Below are positions 61,121-64,000 of a stretch of DNA of 64,000 bases, in pieces. Position 1 is the first letter of the stretch. Each line of letters opens with the position of its first letter. This DNA is from UBA6663 sp044226485. Its GTDB lineage: Bacteria; Chloroflexota; Anaerolineae; Anaerolineales; UBA6663. The stretch lies in the NCBI GenBank assembly GCA_044226485.1, contig JBGAGY010000010.1, positions 124,001 through 188,000 of the forward strand, read 5' to 3'. Under the pieces are notes generated by a model. The model did no database searches and had not been told where the DNA came from. It was given only the letters and a program-made list of their open reading frames with translations. The position numbers and the translations under genes were made by a program.

Positions 61121-62920
61121 ATGAACTCCTCGTGGTTGTACCGCCCCGCACACAACGGACCTGCGTCTGTCCCGAGCCGATCGAGGCGCGGGGCGCTGAC
61201 GACGTTGGTGCTGCTGGTCGCCTTGGTGTTTGGGCCGGCGGCCGCCGCTCTGGCGCAGACGCCGCCCAGCAATATCTCGTTTCAACCTGGCACGGTCAGC
61301 AACGCGACGAGCACCAGCATCCTGGTGTCTGCGGCGGGCTTGCAGACGGGTGCCCAGGTCGTGCTCGATAACTTCGGCGCGCTGGTGACGACGGCTGAAG
61401 GGGCAGGGCTGCGCGCCGAGATCCCGGCCGGCATCCCGGCGGGCTCGTACACGGTGCGCGTCGTCAACCCTGACGGCGGTTCGGCGACGGCGGCAACGCC
61501 GCTCAACGTCCTCGGCCCGACGTCCACGCCGGCCCCCACAAACACGCCGGCGCCGACGGCCTTCGCCCGGCCGCAACTCGTGGTGCTCTCGTTCGGCGCC
61601 AGTTCGCCGCAGATCTCGCCAGACTCGAATCTCGACTTCGAGATGACGGTGCAGAACGCCGGCGGCAGCAACGCGACCAACATCGTCGCCGAGTTTGTAG
61701 CCGGCGACTTCCAACCGACCACGACCGGCGGCATCCGCTCGCTGGGCGTGCTCGCCCCCGGCGCCTCGGTGCGCTTCTTCCAGCCGCTGTATGCCACGAA
61801 GGACCTGCGCGGTAAGCAAATCGCGGTGCAGGAAGTCAAGGTGAGCTACACCAACACCGACGGCACGACCTACTCCGACTCCTTCAGGCTGACGTTCCCG
61901 GTGGTGCAGCCGGTGAACGGCCCGGCTAAGCCGACCGCCACCCCGACCACGGCCCCGATCGTGCGGCCGCAATTGCTCGTCACGGCATACCGCACGGACG
62001 TCAGCCAGCTCCAGCCGGGTTCGTCGTTCTCGCTCGAGCTCGACCTGCAAAACGTGGGCACCGGCCCGGCCCGGCGCGTGACGTTGATCGTCGGCGGCGG
62101 CGCCACGAGCGGGCAGCCCGGCGCGACCCAGGATCCCAACAATCCGGGCGGCGTCACAGGCGGCGGCGGAGACTTCACCAATTTCGCGCCGCTCGGCGCC
62201 TCGAACGTGCAGTCGCTCGGCGACCTCGACCCCGGCGCCACGTTTGTGGCCCGTCAGCCTTTGATCGTCAACAGCACGACGGCAGCCGGCGCGTTCCCGA
62301 TGAAACTGACCTTCATCTACATCGACGCTCAGGGCAAGTCTTACCAGGACGATCAGGTGATCACGATGCTGGTGTACAAGAGCCCGCAGGTCGAGGTCGC
62401 GTTCTCGCGCGATCCTGGCGTGATGATGGCCGGCCAGCCGAACGTCCTGCCGCTGCAGGTGACAAACCTGCGCAAGGACAGCACGATCCTGGGCAACATG
62501 CGCGTCGGCGTGGCCGAAGGCTCGGCCGTCACCGCGACGTTCGAGAACAACCAGGCCCTGATCGGCGCGCTCGAAGCCGGCGGCAGCTATCCGCTCGACG
62601 CCACGATCTACCCCGACACACCGGGCACGTTGCCGCTCGTGGTGACGATCAATTACACCGACGACTTCAACCAGCCTCAGACCATCACGGCGACACTCGA
62701 CGTCGAGGTCATGGAAGCCCCGCCGGTCGACCCCAATTTCCCGCCGGATGGCCCCGTGGATCCCGTTATTCCAAACGCACAGGAATCGTTTACCGACATG
62801 CTGGTACGATTTTTGAAGGGCCTGTTGGGCCTGGGCAGCGGATTGCCGAACTCGGGCGGGGGCGGCGTCATTGATCAGCCGAGCCAGCCCGATGTGATTG
62901 TTGTGCCGCCCAAGGGCTGA
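61121..62920 (+). CDS. Exported CARDB/IPT-type surface protein
   Basis: 599 residues. A signal peptide (LTTLVLLVALVFGPAAAALA) with predicted cleavage after ALA, an IPT/TIG-like domain (about 45-125), a TPAPTNTPAPT linker, then two or three CARDB-like beta domains (LVVLSFGASSPQISPDSNLD..., QLLVTAYRTDVSQLQPGS...) and a short Gly/Pro-rich tail. No C-terminal anchor. It lies between the ABC ATPase and lepB, as a MacA-like adaptor would, but has no coiled coil. The frame runs from 61001 through the ATPase gene, but ATG 61121 gives the signal peptide. Confidence 0.8.
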   Translation: MNSSWLYRPAHNGPASVPSRSRRGALTTLVLLVALVFGPAAAALAQTPPSNISFQPGTVSNATSTSILVSAAGLQTGAQVVLDNFGALVTTAEGAGLRAEIPAGIPAGSYTVRVVNPDGGSATAATPLNVLGPTSTPAPTNTPAPTAFARPQLVVLSFGASSPQISPDSNLDFEMTVQNAGGSNATNIVAEFVAGDFQPTTTGGIRSLGVLAPGASVRFFQPLYATKDLRGKQIAVQEVKVSYTNTDGTTYSDSFRLTFPVVQPVNGPAKPTATPTTAPIVRPQLLVTAYRTDVSQLQPGSSFSLELDLQNVGTGPARRVTLIVGGGATSGQPGATQDPNNPGGVTGGGGDFTNFAPLGASNVQSLGDLDPGATFVARQPLIVNSTTAAGAFPMKLTFIYIDAQGKSYQDDQVITMLVYKSPQVEVAFSRDPGVMMAGQPNVLPLQVTNLRKDSTILGNMRVGVAEGSAVTATFENNQALIGALEAGGSYPLDATIYPDTPGTLPLVVTINYTDDFNQPQTITATLDVEVMEAPPVDPNFPPDGPVDPVIPNAQESFTDMLVRFLKGLLGLGSGLPNSGGGGVIDQPSQPDVIVVPPKG

Positions 62921-62945
62921 TGCTGCGAAGGCAAGGACGTAACGG

Positions 62946-63650
62946 ATGTTGAACGATCCACAAGAACCAACCGAGGCGGCTCGCACGCCTGAGCCGTCCG
63001 TGCCCACTCCGGAGGTCGCGCCAGTGCCGGCCCCGGCGGGCCCGAAGGCGCGCACCTGGGTCCGCGAGATCGCGACCACGCTGGTCGAGGCGGCGGCCCT
63101 CTATCTCCTGCTGGCGCTCATGTTCGGGCGTTTCGAGATCAAGCAGGTGAGCATGGAGCCGACGTTTCATGAGGGCCAGTATGTGCTCGTGAACCGGCTT
63201 GGCACCTGGGCCGACTGGGTTCTGGTCAAGGGTTCGCAGGCCGTCGACGCCCTTGGGGCCCAGCCAGCTTACGCCACAGATGGCTCGCCGATTGCGCCGC
63301 GCTTCGGCCCGCGTCGCGGCCAGGTGGTGGTGCTCTATCGGGCCGGCATCAACGAGGATGCCCTGATCAAGCGTGTCGTCGGGCTTCCAGGCGAGACGGT
63401 CGAGGTCCACGACGGCGCCGTGTGGATCAATGGCCAGCAGCTCGACGAGCCCTACCTGAACGGCGTTCGCACCGATCGCTGCGACGCGGTCTGTTCGATC
63501 ACGCTCACGGCGAACCAATACTTCGTCATGGGCGACAACCGCCCGCACAGCAACGACAGCCGCTCGTTCGGCCCGATCACGGCCGATCAGATCGTCGGCG
63601 AGGTCGTGCTGCGGTATCTGCCGCTGGATAAGGTGACGTTTTACCCGTAG
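62946..63650 (+). CDS. lepB: Signal peptidase I
   Basis: 234 residues. A Pro-rich cytoplasmic N-terminus, one TM helix (LVEAAALYLLLALMFG), Ser-Lys dyad S69 in QVSMEPTF and K142 in LIKRVVGLPG, then GDNRPHSNDSRSFGPI. SD AAGGA. It lies between an exported protein and a MacB-like permease; probably the housekeeping leader peptidase, but the context hints at dedicated processing. Confidence 0.94.
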   Translation: MLNDPQEPTEAARTPEPSVPTPEVAPVPAPAGPKARTWVREIATTLVEAAALYLLLALMFGRFEIKQVSMEPTFHEGQYVLVNRLGTWADWVLVKGSQAVDALGAQPAYATDGSPIAPRFGPRRGQVVVLYRAGINEDALIKRVVGLPGETVEVHDGAVWINGQQLDEPYLNGVRTDRCDAVCSITLTANQYFVMGDNRPHSNDSRSFGPITADQIVGEVVLRYLPLDKVTFYP

Positions 63651-63655
63651 GCCAC

Positions 63656-63752
63656 GGACGGCTGACCGCAGACGTCGCGTCCCCGGCGCACCGAGGTCGT
63701 CAAGGAATAAGCAGACCTCAGCGGTCCGCCGTCTGCGGTCTACGGTCTCTTG
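63656..63752. repeat. Palindrome of GACCGCAGACG words
   Basis: GACCGCAGACG (63664-63674) and CGTCTGCGGTC (63730-63740) are perfect; flanking words (GGACGGCTGACC; GCGGTCCGCCGTC) extend the match imperfectly. Between lepB and the permease gene. Confidence 0.75.
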
Positions 63753-63758
63753 AAAGCC

Positions 63759-64000
63759 ATGCGCATCATTGACCTGCTCGCCCTGATCGCCGAGAACCTG
63801 GGTCGTCGAAAGGCCCGCGTCGCGCTGACGGCCATTGGTGTGGTCATCGGCACGGCGGCCGTCGTCGTGCTGGTGTCGCTGGGCATCGGCTTGCAGCAGA
63901 GCTTCAACGAGGGTCTGCAAGGCATCGCCGACCTGCGCCAGATCGACGTGTATCCCCAGTACAACATGGGCGGCATGGGCGGGGTGGTGGTCAACGGCGG
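63759..64000 (+). CDS. MacB-type ABC permease (5' part only)
   Basis: 80 codons to the window edge: MRIIDLLALIAENLGRRKAR, then a TM helix VALTAIGVVIGTAAVVVLVS and SLGIGLQQSFNEGL. This is the N-terminus of the MacB/FtsX permease family, whose periplasmic domain follows. It matches the ATPase at 60376. Confidence 0.88.
   Translation, partial: MRIIDLLALIAENLGRRKARVALTAIGVVIGTAAVVVLVSLGIGLQQSFNEGLQGIADLRQIDVYPQYNMGGMGGVVVNG

Overview
The window is high-GC bacterial DNA with compact operons on both strands. It looks like a member of the Chloroflexota, probably Anaerolineae-like. That placement is an inference from several traits: exported proteins with Thr/Pro (TPTPT) linkers, a long-form HisG in a one-piece his operon, a fused CydDC exporter, and intergenic DNA made of imperfect palindromes of short repeated words. 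No rRNA or marker gene is present to fix the taxonomy.

Layout. 1-5.3 kb: RNase D, a beta-CASP metallo-RNase and a large lipoprotein. 5.3-7.2 kb: tRNA-Ser(CGA), a rhodanese and a REP-associated (Y1/HUH) transposase bounded by 72-bp inverted repeats. 7.2-14.5 kb: the complete histidine operon hisGDCBHAFIE, preceded by a promoter, a 19-codon leader peptide with five consecutive His codons and a terminator, i.e. an attenuator. 14.5-18.9 kb (minus): a GTPase, a SHOCT protein, a nucleoside hydrolase, an SDR and a GNAT. 18.9-25 kb (minus): cydAB with a fused cydDC. 25.5-34.2 kb (minus): a two-domain phosphofructokinase of animal/fungal type, fpg, mutS2, a GNAT and a transglutaminase-like membrane protein. 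34.5-41.2 kb (plus): three M42 aminopeptidases around pdxH, an aldo/keto reductase and an HD-GNAT fusion. 41.2-44 kb: an ECF sigma/anti-sigma pair, a sortase and a small membrane protein. 44-48.4 kb: divergent nucleotidyltransferase and PLP-enzyme genes, a TetR/hydrolase pair with two visible operators, and SURF1. 48.4-49.2 kb (minus): a duplicated Flp pilin gene. 49.2-55.2 kb (minus): methylmalonyl-CoA epimerase and mutase, a biotin carrier, a family-39-type glycosyltransferase and biotin carboxylase. 55.3-64 kb: a TP-linker protein, a pair of SPFH-like membrane proteins, then a Yip1 protein and an export locus (ABC ATPase, CARDB-type exported protein, signal peptidase I, start of a MacB-type permease).

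Two genome-wide habits stand out. First, at least ten transcription units, on both strands, have a -10 hexamer starting exactly 12-13 nt before the ATG, so their mRNAs are predicted to be leaderless; genes inside operons tend to have Shine-Dalgarno sites. Second, most intergenic gaps hold an imperfect inverted repeat built from 7-9 nt words. Some overlap stop codons (hisA, hisC, the rhodanese gene), and one word block sits in frame inside hisF.

The strongest leads are the leaderless His attenuator, the eukaryotic-type PFK, the word-palindrome families invading coding sequence, and the duplicated pilin module whose conserved promoter can be read by comparing the two copies.
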